This document shows, one piece after another, positions 28,630 through 37,733 of a stretch of DNA of 64,000 nucleotides. Each line of letters opens with the position of its first letter. The stretch's first letter is position 1. The DNA comes from Roseivivax sp. GX 12232 (GTDB taxonomy: Bacteria; Pseudomonadota; Alphaproteobacteria; Rhodobacterales; Rhodobacteraceae), in assembly GCF_021272185.1 (NCBI RefSeq), contig NZ_JAJSEC010000005.1, forward strand, positions 62,001-126,000, written 5' to 3'. A program made the position numbers and the translations under genes. Below the pieces are notes generated by a model that did no database searches, had not been told where the DNA came from, and worked only from the letters and a program-made list of their open reading frames with translations.

Positions 28630-29835
28630 TTACTCGGCGGCGCGGCGGGTCTTCACCTCGGCGTCCTCGGGCAGATAGGCCGCGCCGTCGCGGTAGGCCC
28701 AATCGACCATGACGCCCGCGCCCTCTTCAACCGCCGTGGTGCCGACGAAGGCGCCCATGGTTGACTGGTTGTCGATCTCGCGGTAGGTGACCTCGCCCAC
28801 CGGGCCGGTGACGCTCAGACCTTCGAAGGCGGCGCGGATGGCCTCGGGCGCGAAGCTCTCGGCGCGCTCGAGCGCGGCGGCGACCGAGAGGCCGGTCATA
28901 TAGCCCACCAGCGAGCCGTTCTTCGGGCTTTCCTCCCAGCGGGCGGTGTAATCCGCGACGAATTCCGCGTTGGCGTCACCCTCGAAGGCATACCAGGGGT
29001 AGCCGGTGACGACCCAGCCTTCGGGGGCCTCGGCGCCCAGGGGCTCGAGGTATTCCGGCTCGCCCGAGAGCAGACCGAAGACCGCGCGGTCCTCGAAGAG
29101 GCCCCGGTCGGCGCCTTCGCGGACGAACTTGGCCAGGTCCGGGCCGAAGGTGACGTTGTAGATCGCGTCGGGCTTGGCGCGTTCCAGCGCCTGCACCTCG
29201 GCGCCGGCGTCGATCTGGAAGAGCTGCGGCCATTGCTCGCCGACGAATTCGACCTCGGGCTTGAGCGCGGTCAGCACCTCCTTGAAGGCCGCGACCGCGT
29301 CCTTGCCGTAGGCGTAGTTCGGCGCGATGGTCGCGAAGCGCGTGGCCTCGGTCTTGGCGGCCTCCTCGGCGAGCATCGCCGCCTGCATGTAGGTCGAGGC
29401 GCGCAGCCGGAAGGTCCAGGGGTTGCCCTCGGACCAGACCAGCGCGTCGGCCAGGGGCTCGGAGGCCAGGTAGACCCAGCCCTTGCGGTCGGCGAGCGAG
29501 GAAATCGCCAGCCCGACGTTCGACAGGATCGAGCCGGTGAGCATCACCGCGCCCTCGCGGGTCATCAGCTCCTCGGCGATGCGGATCGCCTCGCCGGGCT
29601 CGCCCTGGTCGTCGCGGTAGATCACCGCGATCTCGCGCCCGGCGATGCCGCCCGCCGCGTTGACCTCCTCGATGGCCATCTCGTAGCCCTTGCGATAGGG
29701 CTCGGCGAAAGCGGCCATGCGCTTGAAATGGTTGATCTCGCCGATCACGATCGGACCGTCCTCCTGGGCGGCGGCGGGCAGTGCGAATGCGGCCAGCACG
29801 GCTGCGGACAGGGCGGTGAAGGTTCTGCGGAACAC
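28630..29835 (-). CDS. ABC transporter substrate-binding protein, Leu/Ile/Val type
   Basis: A 401-residue periplasmic receptor (type I, Peripla_BP_6). It starts with GTG (AGGAGA eight bases before). The signal peptide FRRTFTALSAAVLAAFALPAAAQ leads to the mature start EDGPIVIGEINHFK. GYEMAIEEVNAAGGIAGREI and YRDDQGEPGEAIRIAEEL are typical. It is the first gene of the transporter operon. The ligand-site residues differ from canonical LivK, so leucine should not be assumed. Confidence 0.88.
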   Translation of the reverse strand: MFRRTFTALSAAVLAAFALPAAAQEDGPIVIGEINHFKRMAAFAEPYRKGYEMAIEEVNAAGGIAGREIAVIYRDDQGEPGEAIRIAEELMTREGAVMLTGSILSNVGLAISSLADRKGWVYLASEPLADALVWSEGNPWTFRLRASTYMQAAMLAEEAAKTEATRFATIAPNYAYGKDAVAAFKEVLTALKPEVEFVGEQWPQLFQIDAGAEVQALERAKPDAIYNVTFGPDLAKFVREGADRGLFEDRAVFGLLSGEPEYLEPLGAEAPEGWVVTGYPWYAFEGDANAEFVADYTARWEESPKNGSLVGYMTGLSVAAALERAESFAPEAIRAAFEGLSVTGPVGEVTYREIDNQSTMGAFVGTTAVEEGAGVMVDWAYRDGAAYLPEDAEVKTRRAAE

Positions 29836-30000
29836 GGGGCGGTTCTCCTCTGGGGCCTCGGGCTGGATCGGTGGCCCGTGTTTACGGCGGTCATCGGCCC
29901 GGATGTAAAGCCCCAAAACGGCGTCAATTGCCCGCACGGGCTTTCCAAAAGGCGGCAGGGCTGCTTGTTTCGGAGCCATTGCACCCCGAGGAGACCCCCA

Positions 30001-30960
30001 GTGACCGCATCGACGCAGAAACTCGCCGACACGCCCGAGGGCCCCTTCTGGTGCATCGACATCGGCGCCGGGGCGCTCTCCGCGCGGATCGTGAACCGCG
30101 GCGCGGCGCTGACCGACCTGCGGCATGCGGGCGTCGCGCGGCCGCTGGTCCTGGGGCTCGCCGATCCCCTGACCTATCTCACCGACCGCGAGTTCCTGGG
30201 CGCGGTGGTCGGCCGGGTCGCCAACCGCATCGCGGGCGCACATGTGAGGCTCGGGGACCGCGACTATCCGCTGGTGCCGAACGAGGGGCCCAACATGCTG
30301 CACGGCGGGCCGGGCGGCACCTGGGGGCGGATCTGGCAGCTCGAGGAGGCCTCGGCCGAGGCGGTGACCCTGTCGCTTGTGCTCGAGGACGGCGACATGG
30401 GCTTTCCCGGGCGGCTGCATCTCGAGGCGCGCTATTCCTGCGCCGGCGAGCGGCTGAGCCTGGAGCTCACCGGCCGCGCCGAGGCGCCGACCTTCTGCAA
30501 CCTGGCGAGCCATCTCTACTACCTGCGCCCGCCCGGCACCCGGCTGCAGGTGCCCGCCGAACACTACCAGGCGGTCTCCGAGGGCATCCCCGAGGGCGAC
30601 CCCGTGCCGGTCGAGGGCGGTTTCGACTTCCGCACCCCGGTGCCGCTCAGCGATCCGATCGACCACAACCTGTGCCTCGCCCGCCATCGAGCCCCCTGCC
30701 GCGAGGTCGCCCGTCTCCTGACGCCCGACGCCCGGCTGGTGCTCTCCTCGACCGAGCCGGGGCTGCAGGTCTACGACGGCCGTCACCTCGACCTGCCCGG
30801 CGGCCACGCCGGCGCGCGCTACCGCGCGGGCGACGCCGTGGCGCTCGAGCCCCAGGCCTGGGTCGACGCCCCGAACCGCGCCTGGGCCGACCAGGTGCGC
30901 CTGGAGCCGGGCGAGAGGTATCGGCAGGAGACGGTGGTGGAAGTGCTGCCGGGCGGGTGA
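30001..30960 (+). CDS. aldose 1-epimerase (galactose mutarotase) family
   Basis: A 319-residue beta-sandwich enzyme that interconverts alpha and beta sugar anomers. The substrate-binding NMLHGGPGGTWGR, the catalytic His in NLASHLYYL (usual form NLTNHSYFNL) and the catalytic Glu in VALEPQAWVDAPN are in the expected order. It starts with GTG, six bases after GAGGAGA. It is a single-gene unit, divergent from the ABC transporter. The sugar preferred is not known. Confidence 0.88.
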   Translation: MTASTQKLADTPEGPFWCIDIGAGALSARIVNRGAALTDLRHAGVARPLVLGLADPLTYLTDREFLGAVVGRVANRIAGAHVRLGDRDYPLVPNEGPNMLHGGPGGTWGRIWQLEEASAEAVTLSLVLEDGDMGFPGRLHLEARYSCAGERLSLELTGRAEAPTFCNLASHLYYLRPPGTRLQVPAEHYQAVSEGIPEGDPVPVEGGFDFRTPVPLSDPIDHNLCLARHRAPCREVARLLTPDARLVLSSTEPGLQVYDGRHLDLPGGHAGARYRAGDAVALEPQAWVDAPNRAWADQVRLEPGERYRQETVVEVLPGG

Positions 30961-31433
30961 GTTTTGGGGACCTTGGCTGTTGGCTGGGTTGATGTGGTTG
31001 GAAGCTACGCAGCTTGCCCCGTCGCTCCGACCACGCCTAGAGCCCAAAGCCTCCCCCAACACCCTCACACCCCATCCCATCAGAGGGCGCGCGCCGGACC
31101 GGGGGCCGGCGCTGCCGACCTCTGATCGAGGCGCTTAATCCCCGCAAGGTCAGGGCTAGTGGCGAGCTAGGCGGGCCACCCACAAGAGCGCCGGCCCATC
31201 GGGCCGGTCCGGCGCGCGCCCGGCACCTTCGGTGCTATTCGGGCGCAAGGAGGGGCAAGGGTGGTTGTCGGGGCGCCTAGTCACCAGCGGGCTGCACGGG
31301 AAGCGCTGCGTGAGGGGCGACGTCGCAATACTGCGGGCATCCGACAAAATCCCGCTACAGCCGGGCCCTTCTGCGCCAAGCGCGCCCGAACGCGACCGCG
31401 CAAACCAGCCAACACAGCCCACCTCAGCCCCCG
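30961..31433. other. convergent intergenic region with 168-bp element
   Basis: About 470 bases without a recognisable gene. It contains the second 168-bp inverted-repeat element (31082-31249). The flanks show no terminator with a T-run and no conserved reading frame. Confidence 0.5.
31082..31249. repeat. 168-bp inverted-repeat element, copy B
   Basis: Matches 10058-10225 base for base in length. Both arms are identical to copy A except for a few bases in the middle of the right arm (31085-31113 and 31187-31221). The 73-base loop differs at about a third of its positions, but the ends and the GAGGCGCTT and GCAAGGTCAGGGC blocks are kept. The trailing CACC-TTC-GGTG hairpin and ATTCGGGCGCAAG are identical. 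It lies between convergent genes. Confidence 0.8.
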
Positions 31434-32825
31434 TCACACCTCCACAATCTTCCCCGGGTTCATCAAATTCAACGGATCCAGCGCCCGCTTGATGTCCGCC
31501 ATCACGTCCAGCGCGTCGCCGTGTTCGTCGCGCATGTAGCGCATCTTGCCGCTGCCGATGCCGTGTTCGCCGGTCACCGTCCCGCCGAGCTCCAGCGCGA
31601 TATGGCTGACCTTGGAGGCCAGGGCCCGGGCGGCGGCGAGCTCCTCGGCGTCCTCGGGGTCGACCAGGATCGAGAGGTGGAAGTTGCCGTCCCCGACATG
31701 GCCCACCAGCGGCGCCACGAGGCCCGCCTCGGCGATCAGCGCCTTGGTCCGGGCGATGGCCTCGGCCAGCGCAGAGATCGGCACGCAGCTGTCGGTGACC
31801 ACGCCCTGCGCGCCCGGGCGCAGCGAGCGGGCGGCGTAATAGGCGGTGTGGCGCGCCTCCCAGAGGCGGGTGCGCTCCTCGGTGCGGGTCGCCCATTGGA
31901 AATTCGCCGCCCCGTAGTCGGTGGCGATCTCGCGGAAGCTCTCGACCTGTTCGGCGACGCCCGCCTCGGTGCCGTGGAACTCGAGGAACAGATGCGGCCG
32001 CTCGGGCAGGCCCAGGTCGGGGTTGTAGAGCGCCATGCCGCGCATCTGCACCTCGTCCAGCAGCTCGATCCGCGCCATCGGCAGGCCCGACTGGATCGCC
32101 AGGATCACCGTGTCCACCGCCGCGGCGATGTCGGGGAAGTCGCAGGTCGCCGCCGAGATCCGCTCGGGCTGGCCCACGAGCCGCAGGGTCAGCTTGGTGA
32201 TGATCCCGAGCGTGCCCTCGGAGCCCACGAAAAGATGCGTCAGGTCATAACCCGCCGAGGATTTCCGCGCCCGGGTGCCGGTCTCGATCACCCGCCCGTC
32301 GGCCAGCACCACCTCGAGCGCCAGGACGTTCTCGCGCATGGTGCCGTAACGCACCGCGTTGGTGCCCGAGGCCCGGGTCGCGGCCATGCCGCCGAGCGTG
32401 GCATTGGCGCCGGGATCGACGGTGAACATCAGCCCCGTCGCGCGCAGCGCCTCGTTCAGCTCCTTGCGGGTGAGGCCGGGCTCGACCACCACGTCGAGGT
32501 CCTCTTCGTGGACCTCGAGGATGCGGGTCATGCGGCTGGTGTCGATCGAGATCCCGCCTTTCACCGGCACCACGTGGCCCTCGAGCGAGGAGCCGATGCC
32601 GAAGGGCACCACCGGGCAGCGGTGGGCATGGCAGGCGGCCATGATCCGGCTCACCTCCTCGGTGGTCTCGGGGAAAGCCACGGCGTCGGGCAGATGCGGG
32701 GTGGCATAGGCCTCGTCGCGGCTGTGCAGCTCGCGCACCGACTGCCCGGTCGAGAGCCGCTCTCCGAGCAGCTCCGACAGCTCCGCGATGAGCGCGCCCC
32801 AGGCGCCGCCCTGTCCGTCCATCAT
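31434..32825 (-). CDS. FAD-binding oxidase, D-lactate/glycolate dehydrogenase type
   Basis: A 463-residue flavoprotein of the GlcD/LDHD class that oxidises a 2-hydroxy acid. The FAD domain has VVPFGIGSSLEGH, DPGANATLGGMAATRASG, GYDLTHLFVGSEGTLGIIT. The C-terminal catalytic domain has the metal/substrate His motifs GHVGDGNFHLSI and TGEHGIGSGK. Glycolate oxidase partners GlcE/GlcF are absent, which favours a single-subunit D-lactate dehydrogenase. GGAGG lies seven bases before the ATG. The lipoprotein gene is 67 bases upstream on the same strand. Confidence 0.85.
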   Translation of the reverse strand: MMDGQGGAWGALIAELSELLGERLSTGQSVRELHSRDEAYATPHLPDAVAFPETTEEVSRIMAACHAHRCPVVPFGIGSSLEGHVVPVKGGISIDTSRMTRILEVHEEDLDVVVEPGLTRKELNEALRATGLMFTVDPGANATLGGMAATRASGTNAVRYGTMRENVLALEVVLADGRVIETGTRARKSSAGYDLTHLFVGSEGTLGIITKLTLRLVGQPERISAATCDFPDIAAAVDTVILAIQSGLPMARIELLDEVQMRGMALYNPDLGLPERPHLFLEFHGTEAGVAEQVESFREIATDYGAANFQWATRTEERTRLWEARHTAYYAARSLRPGAQGVVTDSCVPISALAEAIARTKALIAEAGLVAPLVGHVGDGNFHLSILVDPEDAEELAAARALASKVSHIALELGGTVTGEHGIGSGKMRYMRDEHGDALDVMADIKRALDPLNLMNPGKIVEV

Positions 32826-32892
32826 ATCCGGTCCTCCCTCTGCGATCTCGGCGCAGAGCCTAGCAGCGCGGGGAGGTGAGGGAAACGGGGCC

Positions 32893-33195
32893 TCAGAGCC
32901 GGCGCAGGTAGCTCTGCGAGACGTAGCCCGTCATCTCCGGCGTGCGCTCGAGCGCCACGCGGCACCAGCGCACCCCGCCCTGCTGGTCGCAGTCGCGCAC
33001 CTGCACCAGCGTGCCGTTCGGCAGGCCGGTATAGACGTCGAAGCCGGTGCCCGGCCCGGCGCGCAGCTTCAGCATGTCGCCCTCCTCGACGCCGTAGACC
33101 ACGGAGAGCCCGCGCTCGCCCGCCAGGCCCGTGCCCGGCGCCTGGCAACCCGCGAGGGCGGTGAGCGCGAGGGCGCTGAGGATGAGATTGCGCAT
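32893..33195 (-). CDS. SH3-domain lipoprotein
   Basis: A 100-residue protein with a lipoprotein signal: a hydrophobic stretch then LAGC (Cys17), which would be lipidated. Residues 30-100 form a bacterial SH3-type domain (LKLRAGPGTGFDVYTGLPNG, WCRVALERTPEMTGYVSQSY). Such domains often bind peptidoglycan. The target and role are unknown. Confidence 0.82.
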   Translation of the reverse strand: MRNLILSALALTALAGCQAPGTGLAGERGLSVVYGVEEGDMLKLRAGPGTGFDVYTGLPNGTLVQVRDCDQQGGVRWCRVALERTPEMTGYVSQSYLRRL

Positions 33196-33645
33196 GGGGT
33201 GGGTCTCCTGCTCTTTGCCGTCTTTTCCTTGGTGTAGCGGGTTGGTCGGCGGAACGGAACATGGGGTGAGGGGGGGGCCGGGCGCGCGGGCGGTGGCGCG
33301 GGCGAATTTGTGCCCGGGAGGTGGGGTGCGGTGAGGGGCATCCGGCGCGGATGTGGGCCGGGAATGACGGTCTGTTTCCCTCGGGCAGCTTGGCGCGCCT
33401 TTGACCCGCTCTCACCCCCGCCCCAGCTCCACCCCAACCGCAGGCGCGGCAGAAAGGACAACACCCCGCGCCCAAGCGCCCTGCCCCCTTGCAGCGCGCT
33501 TTTGCAAAGCCCCGCGCCGCGGCTATACTTTCCGTGATTTTTCAAGGGCCGGGCCGTGAGAGGCCCCGCTTGGACCAGTGCGGAGCCCGGCGCGACGCGC
33601 GCATCGTCCCGGTGGATGCCGGGCGACAAGGGAAGCAGGTGCCGC
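33196..33645. other. intergenic region upstream of the HlyD fusion gene
   Basis: About 450 bases without a gene, G/C-rich and divergent. The only clear site is the promoter at 33502-33529. The rest shows simple GC-rich tracts. Confidence 0.5.
33502..33529 (+). promoter_or_regulatory. sigma70-type promoter for the HlyD fusion gene
   Basis: TTGCAA and TATACT are 16 bases apart, close to the housekeeping consensus and rare in this GC-rich region. Transcription would start near 33536 and leave a leader of about 110 bases before the ATG at 33646. Confidence 0.55.
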
Positions 33646-36600
33646 ATGGCTCGCACGAACAGCCCCTTCGACACGGTGAAACCCGACGCCGATTACGCCC
33701 GCCCGCGGCTGAAGTCGGGCGTGCGCCGCGCCGCCGATGCGCCACCCCGTGGCCTTGCGCGTGGCGCGCGGGAGCCCGCGCTGGCGCTGCGCAACCCCGA
33801 GACCGGGCGCAGCATCCGGCTGAGCGGCCCCGAGGCGGCGCTGCTCGAACAGGCCGACGGCAGCCGCGACCTCGCCGCGCTGCACGCCTGCCAGCCCGAG
33901 GAGGGCGCGCTCGACCCCGAGGGGGTCATGGCCTTCTTCCGGCGGCTGAGCATCATGGGCTTCCTGGCCTCCGAGGCCGAGCGCGAGAGCCCCGAGCCAC
34001 CCGCGCGGCCGCTCCGCGAGCGCGGCGCCGCGCTGCGCGGTCGGGCGCCGCGAGCTGGTGCGGGCGCGCGGGCCGCGCGGACCGGGTCGGGCGGGACGAC
34101 CTCTGGGGCCGGGGCTGCCGAGGCCGGCGGCTCTGGTCCGTCCGAAGCGGCTGGCACCGGGAGCCGTCCGGCGCGACTTGAGACCGCCAAGGCCAAGGCG
34201 CAGAAGACCATGGAGGCGCGCCGCCGCCACCAGGCGCAGAAGCAGGCGGAGGAAGAGGCGGCTTCGGGGGCCAAGCCTGCGGAGGACGATCAGCGGGCGG
34301 AGGTGCCGAGCGCGGAGCGCGGGACGTCTGGGGAGACGGCCCCGGTGACAGATGCGGCGTCTGAGGCGAAGGAACCCGCGCAGGCGAAAAAGGGGTCTGA
34401 GGGCGCGGTTAAAGCGGCAAAGACCGGCGATGGAAAGACGGCGCAGAACGCTGGCGTGACGTCGCTGGATGAGGCTCCGCGCCCGACACCGGACGAGACA
34501 AGCGCCGCCTCCGAGACCAGTGACTCCACCCCGGCCAAACCGCCGCGCGGGCGCGGGGGAGCGCGGTTGCGCGCGGTGCCGACCTCGCCGCGGCAGGAGA
34601 AGACCGAGGGGACGGGACGTGAGGCAGCGGCGCAGCAGGCATCTGCCGAGACAATGCGATCGGCGTCGCCAGTTGCACCCGTGGCCGGAACGGAAGAGTC
34701 CGAAGCCCCGGCCGAACGACCCCAAGGATCGGGCCGCAATCGGACGAGCGGCGCGGCGAAAAACACGGGCGGCCCGTCGCGCGGCGCGGGCAGTGCCCGA
34801 GGCGCTGGCGCGCGCGGAACCGGCATCGACGGACCGCGAGCCTCTGGCGTTGGCCCACGCCAGACCATCATCGACGGTTCGAAGGCCACCGGCGCCGAGG
34901 CGCGTGGCACAGACGGCCCGAAAGCGACCGGCACGGCCCAAGAGGCTCCCGCGCTTGATCCGCTTGCGACAGTGACCGCCACGCTGCGACCGGCGAGCGC
35001 TGCCGAGGCGGCGGAAGACATCGAGGCGGATGTCGACGCGCTCACCGCGGAGCTGGCCAATGACTTCGGCATGGATTTTGTCGGGCGGCCCGGCGAAGGC
35101 GCCGGCGGAGAGCCCGCCGGGAGCCGGATGGGTGGCGAGGGGCAGCGGCTCCGCGCGCTCCTGGCGGCGCGGCAGGGCCAGGGCGGCATGGGCGGCGGCT
35201 TTGGCGGCGGCATGGGCGCTGGTCTCGGCGGCATGGGTGCGGGCATGGGCGGCGGCTTCGGCGGCGGCATGGGTGCGCGCGGCGGGCTTGGCGCGGGCAT
35301 GGGCGGCATGGGCGGCGGGCTCGGTGCCATGGGCGGCCTCGGGGCCGGCATGGGCGCGGGCATGGGCGGCGGCTTCGGCGGCATGGGCGGCATGGCCGCC
35401 CAGCAGCCGGGCCCCGAGGAAGGCCCCGCGCGGCTGCCGCTCTTCAACCCGCAGGCGCTTCTGAAACTGCTCTACATCGCCTTCTACCCTGCCAAGTTCC
35501 TGTTCTGGGCCCTGGTGCCGCTGGTGCTGATCGCCGGCATGACGATCTTCCAGAACTGGGAGCCGCTGATCGCCGACATCTACGCCGCCCTCGGGCAGGT
35601 CTCGCGGCTCTGGGTGCTGATCGGCGCGGCGGGCATCGTGAACCTGGTCTCGCGGCTCGCCCAGGGGGTGGCCATCGTCGCCCATGGCGGGCGGGTCTCG
35701 CGGCTGGGGGTGACGCTGATGCTCGGCATCCTGCCGCGCTTCTACGTCGACACCAGCGCGGTGCGGATGCTCGACCGGCGCGGCCAACTCTGGGCCCATG
35801 GCGCGCCGCTCCTGGCGCGGCTCGCGACCTTCGGCTTCGGCATGCTCTTCTGGGCGGTGACCCGTGACAGCGGCACCTGGTTCGCCGACATGAGCCTGAT
35901 CGCCGCCAAGATCGGCCTGATCGTCTTCGTGCTCTCGGCCTTGCCGCTGATCCCCGCCGAGGGCCAGCGCTGGATGGCGGTCTATTTCAACGACCCGCGG
36001 CTGATGCCGAAGACGCTGGCCGCGCTGCGCCATGTCTTCTTCCGCCGCCCGCTGCCGCCCTTCGTCGGGCGCGCCGACCTCGGCCCGCTGATCTTCTTCG
36101 GGCTGGCCACGGTGATCACCTCGGTCGCGGGGCTGACGGCGCTGGCGATCTATGCCGCCATCGCGCTCGAGCGCGAGCTCGGCGGCATGGGGGTGTCGAT
36201 CTTCTTCGGCCTGGTCCTGGCCTTCGTGATCTGGCTCCTGGCGGTCAAGGCGACGCTCGGGCGGCGGATGGCGCAGATGAGCCCGCAGATGGCGGCCATG
36301 GCCGCCGAGACCGGCCCGCGGCCGCATCCCCTGGAAGCGACGACCGGGGCCCAGGCCTCGGGCGCGGCCAAGGTGGTCTGGGCGCTGATCGGCGCGGGCC
36401 TCCTGGCGGTGGCCTTCCTGCCCTATACCTACGAGGCCGGCGGCCAGGTCGAGATCCTGCCCGCCTCGCGCGCCAAGGCGATTGCCCGGACCGAGGGCGA
36501 GGTGATCGAGCTCTTCGTGACCAAGGGCGAGCTGGTGGCGCCCGGCCAGCCGCTGGCGCAGCTCTCGAACTGGGAACAGCTCAGCCAGCGCGACGTGACC

Positions 36601-37380
36601 GCGACCGAACTGGCCGCCGCCGAGGCGAAGCTGCAGCGCCTGCGCGCCGGGGCCAAGCCCGAGGAGGTCCGCGTGGCCGAGACCCGGCTCGACAGCGCCC
36701 GGGCGGCGCTGGCCTTCTCGGAGGCGGAGCTGGCGCGGTCCGAGGACCTGGCGGCGAAAGGCACGATCAGCGGCAAGGACCTCGAGAAGGCCCGCGCGGC
36801 GCATCAGAACGACCTGAGCGCGCTGGCCTCGGCCGAGGCGAACCTGGCGCTCGTCGAAAGCGGCGCCACCGCCGAGGAGCTGGCGATTGCCGAGGCCGAC
36901 GTGCAGCGGCTGCGCATCCAGCTGGCCTTCCACGAGGCCGAGGTCACCCGCACCCGGGTCGAGGCCCCGATGGCGGGCCGGGTGATCACCTCGGACCTGG
37001 AGCTGCAGATCGGCAGCTTCCTGCGGGTCGGCGACCCTCTGTTGGAGATCGAGCGGACCGAGCGGATCTCGGCGGCGATCGACGTGCCGGAGTTCGACAT
37101 CACCCTGATCGCCCCCGGCGACGCGGTGCGGATGAAGGTGCGCGGCTACCAGGAAGACGAGATCGAGGGCCGGGTCGCCGCCATCGCGCCGACCGCCGAG
37201 GACAAGGGCTACGGCCGGGTGGTGCGCGTCGACGCGGTCTTCGAGAACCCCGACGACTTCCTGCGCTCGGGCACCACGGGATACGCCAAGATCGAGGGCA
37301 CCGAGATGCGCGTCTGGGAGGCCTACCTGCGCAGCATCCAGCGGTTCTTCCAGATCGAGTTCTGGTCCTGGATCCCGTGA
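33646..37380 (+). CDS. PqqD-like / degenerate M50 / HlyD adaptor fusion protein
   Basis: A 1,244-residue multidomain membrane protein. Residues 45-115 resemble PqqD/RRE peptide-binding domains (LRNPETGRSIRLSGPEAALL, LEQADGSRDLAALHA). Residues 130-510 are charged and low-complexity. Residues 514-585 are Gly/Met-rich. Residues 605-920 hold about six membrane segments matching M50-peptidase adaptors (HGGRVSRLGVTLMLGILPRF, YVD; LPLIPAEGQRWM), but the HExxH zinc motif is absent. Residues 925-1230 are an HlyD periplasmic adaptor with a coiled-coil hairpin (985-1105). The layout is that of peptide/RiPP export proteins. The start is ATG after GGAAG. No partner ABC or TolC gene is in the window. Confidence 0.75.
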   Translation: MARTNSPFDTVKPDADYARPRLKSGVRRAADAPPRGLARGAREPALALRNPETGRSIRLSGPEAALLEQADGSRDLAALHACQPEEGALDPEGVMAFFRRLSIMGFLASEAERESPEPPARPLRERGAALRGRAPRAGAGARAARTGSGGTTSGAGAAEAGGSGPSEAAGTGSRPARLETAKAKAQKTMEARRRHQAQKQAEEEAASGAKPAEDDQRAEVPSAERGTSGETAPVTDAASEAKEPAQAKKGSEGAVKAAKTGDGKTAQNAGVTSLDEAPRPTPDETSAASETSDSTPAKPPRGRGGARLRAVPTSPRQEKTEGTGREAAAQQASAETMRSASPVAPVAGTEESEAPAERPQGSGRNRTSGAAKNTGGPSRGAGSARGAGARGTGIDGPRASGVGPRQTIIDGSKATGAEARGTDGPKATGTAQEAPALDPLATVTATLRPASAAEAAEDIEADVDALTAELANDFGMDFVGRPGEGAGGEPAGSRMGGEGQRLRALLAARQGQGGMGGGFGGGMGAGLGGMGAGMGGGFGGGMGARGGLGAGMGGMGGGLGAMGGLGAGMGAGMGGGFGGMGGMAAQQPGPEEGPARLPLFNPQALLKLLYIAFYPAKFLFWALVPLVLIAGMTIFQNWEPLIADIYAALGQVSRLWVLIGAAGIVNLVSRLAQGVAIVAHGGRVSRLGVTLMLGILPRFYVDTSAVRMLDRRGQLWAHGAPLLARLATFGFGMLFWAVTRDSGTWFADMSLIAAKIGLIVFVLSALPLIPAEGQRWMAVYFNDPRLMPKTLAALRHVFFRRPLPPFVGRADLGPLIFFGLATVITSVAGLTALAIYAAIALERELGGMGVSIFFGLVLAFVIWLLAVKATLGRRMAQMSPQMAAMAAETGPRPHPLEATTGAQASGAAKVVWALIGAGLLAVAFLPYTYEAGGQVEILPASRAKAIARTEGEVIELFVTKGELVAPGQPLAQLSNWEQLSQRDVTATELAAAEAKLQRLRAGAKPEEVRVAETRLDSARAALAFSEAELARSEDLAAKGTISGKDLEKARAAHQNDLSALASAEANLALVESGATAEELAIAEADVQRLRIQLAFHEAEVTRTRVEAPMAGRVITSDLELQIGSFLRVGDPLLEIERTERISAAIDVPEFDITLIAPGDAVRMKVRGYQEDEIEGRVAAIAPTAEDKGYGRVVRVDAVFENPDDFLRSGTTGYAKIEGTEMRVWEAYLRSIQRFFQIEFWSWIP

Positions 37381-37497
37381 GGCGGGCGCGGGTGCCGGGC
37401 GGGCCGGGCTGACGGTCCGGCCCTCGCGCGACGCTCTGGCACATGGAGGCGAGACTCGACGGCGGCCTTCCGCAAGCGCGCCCTCGGCCCATCATCC

Positions 37498-37672
37498 CCC
37501 TCTTCGGTCAAAGCCGCGCCGACCAGCGAGTCCGGCCTTCGGTCAGGGGCAGGCCGCCCCGTACTACCGGGCCTCGGCAAGGGGCACACCGCCCCGCATT
37601 GTCGGGCCTCGGTCGCGGTCGCGCCGTCCCGCATTGCCGGGCCTCGGTCAGGGTCGCGCCGTCCCTCAGAGG
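37498..37672. repeat. tandem repeat, five units of 35 bp
   Basis: Units begin at 37498, 37533, 37568, 37603 and 37638, exactly 35 bases apart. The core is CGGGCCTCGGtCa-GGgC..GCCGcCCCGcaTtg; the first unit is the most diverged. 35 is not a multiple of three and there are no spacers, so it is neither a coding repeat nor CRISPR. Confidence 0.75.
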
Positions 37673-37703
37673 CGGTCTTCGACCATCGCCCCCCACCGAA
37701 ACG

Positions 37704-37733
37704 AAAAAGGCCCCGGCGCAACGCCGAGGCCCC
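37704..37733 (-). terminator. Rho-independent terminator after the ACP gene
   Basis: On the minus strand GGCCTCGGCG-TTG-CGCCGGGGCC (one G-T pair) is followed by TTTTTCG. It lies 23 bases past the ACP stop and ends the eight-gene operon that starts at 45542. Confidence 0.85.

Noticed and set aside
28630-29835. Urea transporter UrtABCDE for the nearby urease
   Set aside because: The binding protein does not show recognisable UrtA features, the permeases are fused LivHM-type, and the operon is separated from ure by trmO and a divergent regulator; the ligand is left open.
31434-32825. Glycolate oxidase subunit GlcD
   Set aside because: GlcE and GlcF are absent nearby and the protein is complete as a single-subunit D-2-hydroxy-acid dehydrogenase, so a gene symbol was not given.
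33523-36933. 1,136-codon minus-strand frame opposite the HlyD fusion gene
   Set aside because: It is a GC-bias shadow: low-complexity Arg/His/Ala sequence, while the plus strand has recognisable PqqD, membrane and HlyD domains.
37498-37672. CRISPR array
   Set aside because: Units are contiguous 35-bp repeats without unique spacers, and no cas genes are present.
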